From the NCBI GenBank assembly GCA_023548195.1, contig JAJHZJ010000757.1:620001-684000 (forward strand): a DNA stretch of 64,000 nt, read 5' to 3'. The position numbers and the translations under genes are program-made. The stretch comes from Bettongia penicillata ogilbyi (taxonomy: Eukaryota > Chordata > Mammalia > Diprotodontia > Potoroidae). Below the pieces are notes generated by a model that was given only the letters and a program-made list of their open reading frames with translations, made no database searches and was not told where the DNA came from. Shown piece by piece: positions 25,321-36,180 of the stretch. The first letter of the stretch is position 1. Every line of letters begins with the position of its first letter.

Positions 25321-26297
25321 TCTTTTTCCATCTTCCGGAAGAAATCATCAGCCATGGGTGAATGAAATGCAAAATGATCTTCCTGAAAAATGTGAAAGGG
25401 TTTGAGGAACATCTATGTATTTAATTCAGTTTGCTAATAAGGCAATCAAGTATCTTCGTGTGCTACAAGAAATGATGCAAAAAATAAATGAATGAAAAGT
25501 TTCTGAGGCTTTGAAAAAGAATTGAAATAAGGGTTAAGAGACTAGCAGGTGAAAGAGTATGAATTGGAGGAGTAAGCCAAAGAGAAAAACTGTATCTATA
25601 AAACCCTTTTCTTCTGTCTTGCAAATTCAAGGTATGATGTCTGGAAATCTGTGGAGACTAATTAAACTGCTACCTACTTCACCCACCAGAGGACTCCACC
25701 AGAGGAAACTCTATAAAGCTCTGAGGACTATGAACTCCTGTGCAGGAAACTGAATAGTTTTAGGGCCACAGGAGTTTTAAAATTACTAATTTCTATGAAG
25801 GGTGGAACTTTTGAAGAGATAGGAAAATGTGACAAGCAAATAGCTGATTATGCATGTGATGTTGAAGAATGGGGTTAGATTTTTTGGACCATAGTGGATG
25901 AAGTATATGTCATAATAGCTGCAAAAACATGTTTAGACAGAGACTTGCCAGTTTAATTATGTGGGTTTCAATTAAGATTAATCGGAAATGGAGAGGGAAG
26001 GAGAGAAATGACCAAGGTAGGGAGGTGGGAGTGGGATAGGGTAGGTGAGTGGGGAAGAACATTGTAAACCTGGATATTTTGGAGGACATTAGGCAAAATA
26101 GAAAATAGAAAAGCAGATCACCTTTTCTGGCTGGGCCACTGCACTCATATGCCAAACTGCCTGTGGCCTCACAGATGGCATGGCACCTCCTGAAAGTGGT
26201 GACAAATAACCATGAATCCTTTACCCAGTCTATTTTGTACAGATTTCTTTTTGGAGGGGATTGCAAAAAATTTTCAGAGTGCAACTTCATTTCATTT
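25321..26297. other. Unassigned DNA
   Basis: No recognised repeat or coding feature. Reverse frame 25910-26290 (126 codons) has no domain, a broken-looking composition and no start context. Confidence 0.4.
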
Positions 26298-26440
26298 TAC
26301 TAAACATATATTAAGCACCTACTCCATGCAAGGCATCGTACTAACCTCTGGTCATGGCAGAGATAAAAACAAACCAGCCTCTGCTCTCAAGGATCTTAGG
26401 AGTATGGAATATATCCTTAACTAAATAGACAGGCAGAGGG
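26298..26440 (-). mobile_element. L2-like LINE 3' end
   Basis: 'tattaagcacctactccatgcaaggcatcgtactaacctctgg' and 'tctgctctcaaggatctta' are the reversed L2 3' end. Confidence 0.75.
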
Positions 26441-26809
26441 CACAAATTCAGATGTCAAATAGTTTTTCCATTGTTGTGCGTTCTACTTCCAAAGATATGA
26501 TTCTTGACCTGCTTATGATAGAATTCTAAGACATGTTAGCTTCGCCTTCCTTAGAATCCAGTTTGCCCATGATCTCACTCAGCCTGCAGCATATTAGAGA
26601 GGACAATGGGGTCAGAGAATCAGCACCATGTCAGAAGCACAGTCAAAGAAATCTCTGAAAAGCTTTTTCATCACAGACTCAGCAATCACTAGAACACTGT
26701 CCTTTCCCTAAATAACAGAGTACCAAGTACAATTTTAAGACTACAGAAGGCTCACAAACATATTCCCTCTGTCTCTTTCTCACTCTTCATTTTTTTTTCA
26801 GCTATTGTC

Positions 26810-26935
26810 TTCCCCATTAGGATTTAGGCTCTTCAAATGTAGGACTTGTTTTATTCATTCTATTTGTATCCTCAGTACCCATCACAGTATCTGGCACACA
26901 GTAGATACGATAATTATTGATTGATTTATTGATGC
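26810..26935 (+). mobile_element. L2-like LINE 3' end
   Basis: 'tttaggctcttcaaatgtaggacttg...tcctcagtacccatcacagtatctggcacacagtagatacg' followed by 'attgattgattt' is an L2 3' end on plus. Confidence 0.8.
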
Positions 26936-27034
26936 ATCTCTATTGTCTCAATCAGTTTCTTTTATTCTGGTTCCATTTGCCCTAATATCCAACCTTGTAC
27001 CCTTGATTTGTCACTTCAATGTCTTACTTGTGAC

Positions 27035-27051
27035 TACTCTATAATTTTTTA
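27035..27051. repeat. Target-site duplication, left copy
   Basis: CTACTCTATAATTTTTT, repeated identically at 30002-30018. Read on the minus strand it starts A-rich, as expected for L1 endonuclease cleavage at TT/AAAA. Confidence 0.85.
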
Positions 27052-27867
27052 TTTATTTATTTAACTTTTTACATTCATTTTCACAAAATTTTGGGTTCCA
27101 AATTTTCTCCCCTTTTCTCCCCTCCCCCCACCCCAATACCCCAAGCAATCTAATTTTCCCTATCTCCAATCTGCCCTCTCTTCTGTCATCCCTCCCTTCT
27201 CTTGTCTCCATCTTCTCTTTTCTCCTGTAGGGCCAGATGACTTTCTATTCCTCATTAACTGTATGTCTTCTTTCCTAGTAGCAACACAATACTAAACAGT
27301 TGTTCCTAAAACTTTGAGTTCCAAATTTTCCCCATCCCTCCCTCCCCACCCATTCCCTTTGGGAAGGCAGGCAATTCAATATAGGCCATATCTGTGTAGT
27401 TTTGCAAATGACTTCCCTGATAGTCGTGTTGTGTAAGACTAACTGAATTACCCTCCATCCTAACCTGCCCCTAACTCTGTCTTTTGATCCTGCCCCTCCC
27501 CAAGTGTTGACTTCAAATTGCTCCCTCCTCCCTTTGCCCTCCCTTCCATCATCCCCCCCCTTGCTTATCTCCTTCTCCCCCACTTTCCTATACTGTAAGA
27601 TAGGTTTTCATACCAAAATGAGTGTGCATTTTATTCCTTCCTTTAGTCAAATGTGATGAGGGTAAACTTCTTGTTTTTTGTTTTTTGTTTTTTTTTTCTC
27701 AGCTCTCCTCTTTTTCCCTCCACTAAAAAGTTTCCTACTTGCCTCTAAAATGACATATAATTACCCCATTCCATTTCACCCTCTTTCCTCCCACTACATT
27801 GCTCTCTCACCATTTACCTTAATTTCTTTTAAGATATGGTCCCATCCTATTCAATTCAATCTGTGCT

Positions 27868-27938
27868 CTCTGTCTCTGTATGTGTGTGCATGTGTGTATG
27901 TGTGTGTGCATGCATGCGTGTATATGTGTGTGTATGGA
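27868..27938. repeat. TG/CATG repeat embedded in half-L1 copy B
   Basis: Mixed TGTG and CATG units between 'gtgctctctgtctc' and 'acccaccaactacc', homologous in position to the (TA)n of copy A and (TG)n of copy C. Confidence 0.9.
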
Positions 27939-28070
27939 CCCACCAACTACCCAGATACTGAAAAGTTTTAAGAGTTACAAATATTGTCTTTCCATGTGGG
28001 AATGTAAACAGTTCACTTCTGGTAAGTCCCTCATGACTTCTCTTTGCTGTTTACTTTTTCATGCTTCTTC

Positions 28071-29039
28071 TCATTCTTGTGTTTGAAAGTCAAATTTTCT
28101 TTTCAGCTCTGGTCTTTTCATCAAGAATGATTGAAAGTACTCTGTTTCATTGAAAGACCATATTTTCCCCTGAAGTATTATACTCAGTTTAGCTGGGTAG
28201 GTGATTCTTGGTTTGAGTCCTAGTTCCTTTGACTTCTGGAATATCCTATTCCACTCCCTTTGATCCCTTAATGTAGAAGCTGCTAGATCTTGAGTTATCC
28301 TGATTTTATTTCCACAATACTGGAATTGTTTCTTTCTAGCTGCTTGTAAGATTATCTCCTTGACCTGGGAGTTCTGGAATTTGGCCACAATGTTCCTAGG
28401 AGTTTCTCTTTTTGGATCTCTTTCAGGTGGTGATCAATGGATTCTTTCAATACTTATTTTGCCCTCTGGTTGTAGAATGTCAGGGCAGTTTTCCTCGATA
28501 ATTTCATGGAAGATGATATCTAGGCTCTTTTTTTGATCATGACTTTCAAGTAGTCTCATAATTTTTAAATTGTCTCTCCTGGACCTATTTTCCAGGTCAG
28601 TTGTTTTTCCCATGAGATATTTCACATTCTCTTCCATTTTTTCATTCTTTTGGTTTTGTTTGGTGATTTCTTGGTTTCTCGTAAAGTCATTAAACTCCAT
28701 CTGTTCCATTCTAATTTTGAGAGAACTATTCTCTTCAGTGAGCTTTTGAACCTCTTTTTCCATTTGGCTCATTCTGCTTTTGAAAGCATTCTTCTCCTCA
28801 TTGGCTTTTTGAACCTCTTTTGCCAATTGAGTGAGCCTATTTTTCAAGGTGTTATTTTCCTCAGCATTTTTTTGGGTCTCCTTTACCAAGGTATTGACCC
28901 GTTTTTCATACTTTTCTTGCATCTTTTCCCAGTTTTTCCTCCACTTGTCTAACTTGCTTTTCAAGATCCTTTTTGAGCTCTTCCAAGGCCTGAGCCCACC
29001 TGACATCCCCCTGGGATGTCTAGGGTACTGAGGCCCCAC
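28071..29039 (-). pseudogene. L1 ORF1 of half-L1 copy B, one in-frame stop
   Basis: 323 codons in one frame interrupted only by TGA at 28434-28436 (codon 202). Residues about 40-125 are a long heptad coiled coil (EKYEKRVNTL, EVQKANEEKNAF, EVQKLTEENSSL), the trimerising part of L1 ORF1p. TTDLENRSRRDNLKI (about 145-160) is the RRM start. After the stop, AKFQNSQVKEIILQAARKKQFQY and the AASTLRDQREWN, PAKLSIILQGK and FLMKRPELKRKFDFQTQE segments form the C-terminal RNA-binding domain. Compared with copy A, about 11 nt are missing near 28920, so the first residues read a shifted frame and the annotated ATG is probably not the ancestral start. Confidence 0.85.
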
Positions 29040-29179
29040 CCTCCACGTCTTTCCCTGATGGCAAGAATATTTCCTTGTCGTCGTCAGATCTGAAAGTCGG
29101 GATCATTTGCATCTGTTTGAAAAAACTCTAGTCTTATTTTTCTTCCCTTTTCTAGGCATTTTCCCAGCCAGTTACTTGA

Positions 29180-29900
29180 CTTCTGAGATTCCTGTCCACC
29201 CCCGCCTAGATCCGCCCAGCTAGTGCTTGGGGTCTGAGATTCAAATGGGCTATCCACGGCAAGCGGCTGCTAATCAATGTGAGCTTTAGTTCTGGTGCTG
29301 GGGTGGGGGCAGGGCCGCCTCCCAGGCTCAGCTCCCTCAGGGGCTTTATGCAGAGACCTTCAGTGATGGAGTGGGTGGGGGCAGGGCCGCCTCCCAGGCT
29401 CAGTTCCCTCAGGGGCTTTATGCAGAGACCTTCAGTAATGGAGCAGGGTGGGGCAGGGCCATCTCCCAGGCTCAGCTCCCTCAGGGGGTTTATGCAGAGA
29501 TTTTCAGTAATGAAGATCCTGCCTGCTGCTGGAGGAGTCCCAGGCCACCGCCGCAGCTGCTGCCTCCCCCGCCACCCCCGCCTCTGCCTCTGCCACTTCC
29601 TGCCCCCGTCTCTGCCGCTGCTGCTTCCTCCCGAGGGGGCCCGAGTCACGGAGACACCCCGCTCCCCTCTTCCAGCCCAGCTGTCTCTCTCACTGACTTG
29701 TAGCTTCTGTCGGCGGAGGGACCCTCCAGGCCACCGGAGCTTCCATCCCTGAAGCCTGCTCGGATCAGCTTCTCTGGGGCCGCGGCCAGGGCAGCACTGG
29801 GGTGGGGTCCGCTTTCTGGGGCACGACGGACCCTGGGGATGGCTCTCCAGGGCTCTCTGGAACGGAAATCTCTTCCACTCTGTTTTTGCACACCTTGCAG
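29180..29900 (-). promoter_or_regulatory. GC- and CpG-rich L1-type 5' UTR (presumed internal promoter)
   Basis: This is the densest cluster of CpG and GC-rich sequence in the window, lying inside the 5' UTR of copy B. L1 5' UTRs act as internal RNA polymerase II promoters; activity of this one is inferred only. It includes three 72-bp tandem units. Confidence 0.6.
29303..29518 (-). repeat. Three 72-bp tandem 5' UTR monomers
   Basis: Units start at 29303, 29375 and 29447 with an exact 72-bp step. Each contains GGCAGGGCC, CTCCCAGGCTCAG, TCCCTCAGGGG and TTTATGCAGAGA. The first two are nearly identical and the third has more changes. The step is a multiple of three, so frames on both strands stay open through the array. 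Confidence 0.92.
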
Positions 29901-30001
29901 TGATCCAGAGCTTATGGGTATCTCTTTTTACATTAATTCTATGGGCTGTGGGTTCAGAGCTCGTAAACGTGCATCTTTCTACTCCGCCATCTTGGCTCCG
30001 C

Positions 30002-30018
30002 CTACTCTATAATTTTTT
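30002..30018. repeat. Target-site duplication, right copy
   Basis: CTACTCTATAATTTTTT, identical to 27035-27051. Its first C may belong to the element end. Confidence 0.85.
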
Positions 30019-30432
30019 TCATCCCCCTGGCCTTCTATAATTTTTGATTAGTCAACTCTCAACCCTTTTAAACCTCAACATATAATTTCATCCATTTCAA
30101 GAAATTTGGAGAAAATCTTGAAATCGGATAGATTTCATCCATTACAAACTCATGGTATAAAACTTTTCCAGGATCTAATGCTAGACAATTCTTCTACTCC
30201 AACTTTATCTAATTGCCCAGTTGTGTCTCACTGGCTCTAATAAATTTCCAAATTTTGTATATTGCATGGCCTCTTTCACATTTATCTTGTCTTCTCTATT
30301 TACCTACTAATAAACTACTAGGTTCCTATATTTATTTAGCCCAAATAAATGAAACCACACACAGAACTACTCCAAGAATGTGGGTTCCATGTAGACCACA
30401 GTACCCTGATCCTCAGATTGTGATCAGGTGTT
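30019..30432. other. Unassigned spacer between two L1-type elements
   Basis: AT-rich host sequence with nothing recognised. Confidence 0.4.
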
Positions 30433-30980
30433 AGGGACTGTGCTTTGTTTTTTTTCCTGTTCTTTGTTTAGTTTTTTAATTATTAATATTTATTTTCACT
30501 ACCATATTACTTAGATTTTCCCCCCCTCCCTTCCCTCTCCCTCCCCAAGATGGCATACAGTTTTATAAATGTTCTACACATACATTCCTATTAAATACAT
30601 TTTTACCATAGTCATGCTGTATAGAAGAATTGAAATGAATAGGAGAAACCATAAAACCAAAATGTAATACAAAAGAAAATGATCTGCTACATTCTGTGAT
30701 TGAATTCCATAGTTTTTCCTCTGGATGTAGAAGGCATTTTGCCTTAAAAGTCCATTGGGAATTTTCTTAAGTCCTAGCATTGCAATGAAGTTTCAAATCT
30801 ACCAGAAAAAAAACTCTCGCACACCATGGTTGCTGTTGTGCACAAAGTTCTCCTGGTTCTGCTCCTTTCACTTAACATCAGATCATATAAGTCTTTCTAG
30901 ACCTCTCTGAAGTCTTCCTGTTCATCATTCCTTATAGTGTAATAGTAATCCATTACATTCATCTACCATAATTTATTCAG

Positions 30981-33900
30981 TCATTCCCCAATTGATGGGT
31001 ATGCCCTTGATTTCCAGTTTTGGACCACCACAAAGAGTGCTGCTATAAATATTTTTGTACATGCGGGACCCTTTGTCATTTTTATGATCTCTTGGAGATA
31101 CAATCCTAGAAGTGATATTACTGGGTCAAAGAGTATGCATATTTTTGTAGCCCTTTGGTCATAGTTCCAAACTGCCTCCCAGAATGGTTGGATCAGCTCA
31201 AAGCTCCACCAACAATGAATTAGCGTTCCAACTCTCCCACATCCTCTCCAACATTTATCATCTTCCTCTTCTGTCATGTTAGCCAATCTGATAGGTGTGA
31301 TGTGGTATCTCAGAGTTAGTTTGATTTGTATCTCTCTAATCAATAGTGATTTAGAGCATTTTTTCACATGGCTATAGATAGCTTTAATTTTTTCCTCTGA
31401 AAACTCCCTGTTCATATCCTTTGACCATTTATCAATTGGGGAATGACTTGCATTTTTGGACATTTGACTCAGTTCTCTATATATTCTAGAAATGTGGCCT
31501 TTATCACAGACACTAGCTGCAAAAATTCTTTTCCAGTTTTCTGCATCCCTCTGAATCTTGGTTGTGTTGGATTTGGTTGTGCAGAAAGTTTTCAGTTGAT
31601 AATGAAAATTACCCATCTTGCACTTCATAATGCTTTCTATCTCTTCTTTTGTCAAAAAATCTTCCCTTCTCCATAAATCTGATAAATACACTAGTCTTTC
31701 CTCCACCAATTTGTCCATAGTATCGATCTTTATACCTAAATCGTGTACCCATTTGGACTTTATTCTTGTGTACAATGTCAGGCATTGGTCTTATGCCTAG
31801 TTTCCACCACACTGTTATCCAGTTTTCCCAGCAATTTTTGTCAAAATTGTGAGTTCTTATCCCAGAAGCTGGGGTCCTTGGGTTTATCAAACTGTAGATT
31901 ACTATATTTATTGCCTACTGTGTCTTGAGTACTTAGCATATTCCACTTGTCTACCCTTCTGTTTCTTAGCCAAGGGGTTTTGATAATCGCTGCTTTGTAA
32001 TACAATTTGAGATCTGGTAGTGCTAGACTACCTTTCCTGGCATTTCTTTTCGTTAGTCCTCTTGATATTCTGGACTTCTTGTTCTTCCAGATGAATTTTG
32101 ATATTATTTTATCCAGCTCCAGAAAATAATTTTCTGATAGTTTGATTGGTATGGTACTAAATAAGTAAATTAATTCAGATAGAATTGTCATTTTTATTAA
32201 ACTGGTTTGACTTATCCATGAGCAACTGATGTTTTTCCACTTACTTAGATCTGACTTTATTTGTGCAAAAAGTGTCTCATAATTGTGTTCATATAGTCCC
32301 TGAATTTGTTTTGGCAGGTAAACTCCCAAATATTTTCTAGTGTCTACCTTAGCTTTAAATGGGATTTCTCTATCTATCTCTTGCTGTTGGGCTTTGTTAC
32401 TAATACATAGAAATGCAGAAGATTTGTGTGGGTTTATTTTGTAAACTGCAACTTTGCCAAAGTTGTTTACTATTTCAAGTAGTTTTTTATTGAATCTCTG
32501 GATTCTCTAAGTGTATCATCGTGTCATCTGCAAAAAGTGATAACTTAGTTTCTTCTTTGCCTATTCTAATTCCTTCAGTTTCTTTATCTTGTCTAATTGC
32601 TACAGCTAACATTTCTAGTGTCATGTTGAATAACAGTGGTGATAATGGACATCTCTGTTTCACCCCTTATCTTATTGGAAATGCATCTGGCTTATCTCCA
32701 TTGCATATAATGCTTGCTGAAGGTTTCAGGTAGATACTGTTTATTATTTTATGGAAAGGTCCCTTTATTCCTATGCTCTCCAGTGGTTTTTAATAGGAAT
32801 GGGGTTGTATTTTGTCAAAACCTTTTCTTTGCATCTATTGAAATAATCATGTGGTTCCTGTTAGTTTTGTTGTTGATATGATCAATAATGCTCATAGTTT
32901 TCCTAATACTGACCCAGTCTTGCATTCCTGGAATGAATCCTATGTGATCATAATGTATTATTCTCATGATAAGTTGCTGTATTCTTTTTGCTAAAATCTT
33001 ATTTAAAATTTTTGCGTCTATATTCATTAGAGACATTGGTCTATAATTTTCTTTCTCTGTTTTGTCTCTTCCTAGTTTAGGTATCAAAGTCATATTTGTA
33101 TCACAAAAAGAATTTGGGAGTACTCCTTCTTCCCCAATTTCCCCAAATGGTCTATATAATATTGGAATTAACTTTTTTAAATGTTTGATAGAATCCACTT
33201 ATAAATCTATCTGGCCCTGGAGATGTTTTCCTAGAAACTTCATTGATGGCTTGTTAAATTTCTTTTTCTGAGATGGGTTTGTTTAAGTATTCAAATTCCT
33301 CTTCTTTTAATCTGGGTAATTTATATTTTTTAAAATACTAATTCATCTCATTTAGATTGTCAAATTTATGGGCATAAAGTTGGGCAAAGTAATTTCTAAT
33401 TATAGTTTTAATTTCTTCCCCATTGGGGTGAATTCACCTCTTTCATTTTTGATATTGGTAATTTGGTTTTCTTATTTCTTTTTTTCCATCAAATTGACCA
33501 AAGGTTTATCAATTTTATTAGTTTTTTCACAAAACCAACTATTAGTTGTATTTGTTAGTTTAATAGTTTTCTTAACTTCAATTTTGTTGATCTCTCCTTT
33601 GGTTTTCAGAATTTCTAATTTGGTATTTACTTGGGGATTTTCAATTTGTTCTTTACCTAGCTTTTTCAGCTGCATGTCCAAGTCATTTATATCCTCTTTC
33701 TCTATTTTATTCATGTAGGTATTCAAAGATATAAAACTTCCCCTGAGAACTGCTTTTGCAGTATCCCATAAGATTTGGTAGGCTGTCTCATTATTGTCAT
33801 CCTCTTGAATGAAGTTGTTGATTGTTTCTATGATTTGTTGTTTATCCCACTCCTTCTTTAGGATTAAATTATTGAGTTTCCAATTAATTTTTGGTTTATC

Positions 33901-34683
33901 TTTCTACAGCCTTTTATTCCATATAATTTTTATTGCATTATGATCTGAGAAGGATGCATTGATTACCTCTGCCTTTCTGCATTGGATTGTGAGGTTTGTA
34001 TGTCCTAGAACATGGTCAATTTTTGTATATATGCCATGTACCACTGAGAAAAAAATGTATATTCCTTTCTATGCCCATTCAATTTTTTCCAGAGATCTAT
34101 CATATCTAACTTATCCAGAGTTTTAACCACCTTCTTAACTTCTTTCTTGTTTATTTTAAGGTTAGATTTTTCAAGTTCAGAGAGGGGAAGGTTGAGGTCC
34201 TCCACTAGTGTAGTTTTGCTGTCTATTTCTTCCTGCAACTCCCCCACCCTCTCCTCTAAGAATTTGGATGCTACACCACTTGGAGCATACATGTTTAGTA
34301 ATGATATTGCTTCGTTGTCTATGGTGCCTTTTAGCAGGATATAGTTTCCTTCCTTATCTCTTTTGATTAGATCTATTTCTGCTTTTGCTTTGTCTGAGAT
34401 TAGGATTGCTACCCCTGCTTTTCTTACATCAGCTGAAGCACAATATATTCTGCTCCAACCTTTGACCTTTACCCTGAGTGTATCCCCCCTGTTTCAAATG
34501 TGTTTCTTGTAAACAACATATTGTTTGATTATGGCTTTTAATCCATTCTGTTATCCATCTCAGTTTTATGAGAGGGTTCATTCCATTCACATTCACAGTA
34601 ATGATTACAATCTGTGTCTTTCCCTCAATCCTTTTTTCTACCATTTGCGCTTTTAGTTCTCCAGTGTCCCTTCCCCTCCTCAA
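30981..34683 (-). pseudogene. L1 ORF2 (endonuclease/reverse transcriptase), broken
   Basis: ORF2 protein nicks target DNA and primes reverse transcription. The endonuclease start is visible at 34683-34429 (TVNVNGMNPLIK, CCLQETHLKQ with the catalytic Glu). A second endonuclease block at 34292-34005 reads LVEDLNLPLS where GDLN is usual. RT blocks lie at 33198-32815 ([30 protein letters not shown]). The catalytic FADD is intact at 32523-32534, in a different frame. The C-terminal 264-codon open frame (31775-30981) ends with the Cys-rich motif CWRGCGRVGTLIHCW. Several frameshifts separate these blocks. Confidence 0.92.
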
Positions 34684-35179
34684 TAGTTTTCACTTTTGAC
34701 CACCACCTCCTGCAGTCTTCCCTTCCTTCTTTCAGCCCCCCTCCCTTTTACTCCCCTTTACCCTTACTGCTTCTTCCCTCCCTTTTAGCTTCCCCTCCCC
34801 TTTCTTCCCCCTTCCCCTCCTACTGCCTATAAAGCTAGTTATATTTATATACTTAAATTTATTGTACCCTCCTTGAACCAAATCAGATGAGATTACCTCT
34901 CAAACAATGCTCATCTCCCTCTCATCTTTTCCCTCTACTATATTGCTTTGTACTTCTTCCTGTGATGCAGTTTATCATTTTCTGCTTCCTCCTTTTCACA
35001 TCTCCTGTTACAATTCTTTCACATGCTTGAATCATATTTTTGTCGTAGTTTCATTTACTTTATACCCTTCACTTACTTTATACTATCTATGTATTTCCTT
35101 TTTATACTTCATAATAGGTGTACAATTCTCAAGATTAACAAATATGATCTTCCCTTATAGGGAGGTAAAGAGTTTGCTC

Positions 35180-36180
35180 AAATTGAGTAACAAGTTTTTC
35201 TTTTCCCCTCTTTACCTTTTTGTGCCTCTCTTGAGACCTGTGTTTGAAGATCGAATTTTCTATTGAGTTCTGGCCTTTTTGTCAGGAAAATCTGGAAGTC
35301 CCTTATTTCGTTGAATGTTCTGGTTGCCTGAAATGTTATGCTGAACTTTGTTGGGTAATTCATTCTTGGTTGTAGTCCCAGCTCCTTTGCCTTACAGAAT
35401 ATCAGATTCCAATTCCTTCTACTTTTAATGTAGAAGCTGCAAGGTCCTGTGTGATCTTGGCTGTAGCTCCTCGATATTTGAATGGTTTCTTTCTGGTAAT
35501 ATTTTCTCCTTCACTTGATAGTTCTGGAATTTGGCAATGATATTTCTTGGGGTTTTGAGTTTGGGATCCCTTTTGGGAGGTGAATGATGGATTTTGCCCT
35601 CTGGATCTAGCACTTCTGGGCAGTTTTTCTTGATGATTTCTTGGAAGATATTGTCCAGACTTTTTTCTCATCATGGCTTTCTGGTAGGCCAATAATTCTT
35701 AAATTTTCTCTCCTGGATCTATTTTCCAGGTCAGTTGTTTTTGCAGTTAGATATTTTACATTTTCTTCTGTCTTTTCATTCTCTGGATTTTGTTTGACTG
35801 ATTCTTGATGTCTCATAGGGTCACTAGTTTCTACTTGCCCAATTCCAATTTTTATCAAATTGTTTTCTTCAGTTAACTTTTGTATCTCCTTTTCCATCTG
35901 TCCAATTACTCCTTGTAGGGAATTATTTTTTCAAGTTATTTTTTGTACTTCCTTTTCCATTTGTTCAGTTTTCCTTTTTAACAAGCTGTTCTCTTCATAG
36001 AATTCCTTTTTCATACTTTTAAATAATTGGCCAGCTTTTCTTCTGTTTCCTTCTTCAGCTTTCAGAGCTGTTTGTGCATGCAAGTAGTTCATAGTCCCTT
36101 CTGAAGTTTTAGATACAATACAGTACAGTCTCAATACTGATCTCTTTGATATTTGTGTTTTGATCCTTGTCCCCATAGAA
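35180..36180 (-). pseudogene. L1 ORF1, frameshifted
   Basis: Pieces in different frames: coiled coil (KRKTEQMEKEVQKIT, 36176-35931; EKEIQKLTEENNL, 35897-35607), RRM start TTDLENRSRRENLRIIGLPES, and the C-terminal domain (FLTKRPELNRKFDLQTQ, 35363-35178). Codon homologous to the TGA of copies A and B reads CAT here (35584-35586). Confidence 0.88.

Larger units (their letters stand above)
27052..30001 (-). mobile_element. ORF2-less L1-derived element (half-L1 type), copy B, complete
   Basis: Bounded by an identical 16-17 bp target duplication, so both ends are original. On minus: 5' end GGCGGAGCCAAGATGGCGGAG, a GC- and CpG-rich 5' UTR (29040-30001), ORF1 (29039-28071), a 3' region of about 1.02 kb and an A-rich tail. 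No ORF2 sequence is present. The exact target duplication and long ORF1 frames suggest this is the youngest L1-related insertion in the window. It was presumably mobilised by ORF2 protein of an autonomous L1. Confidence 0.9.

Noticed and set aside
28650..29031. Plus-strand frames of 66-100 codons rich in Phe and Leu
   Set aside because: Antisense shadows of the L1 ORF1 coiled coil.
29303..29518. Regularly spaced repeats considered as a CRISPR-like array
   Set aside because: They are contiguous 72-bp tandem monomers with no spacers inside an L1-type 5' UTR in a mammalian genome.
31443..31928. Plus-strand frames of 60-77 codons
   Set aside because: Antisense shadows of L1 ORF2.
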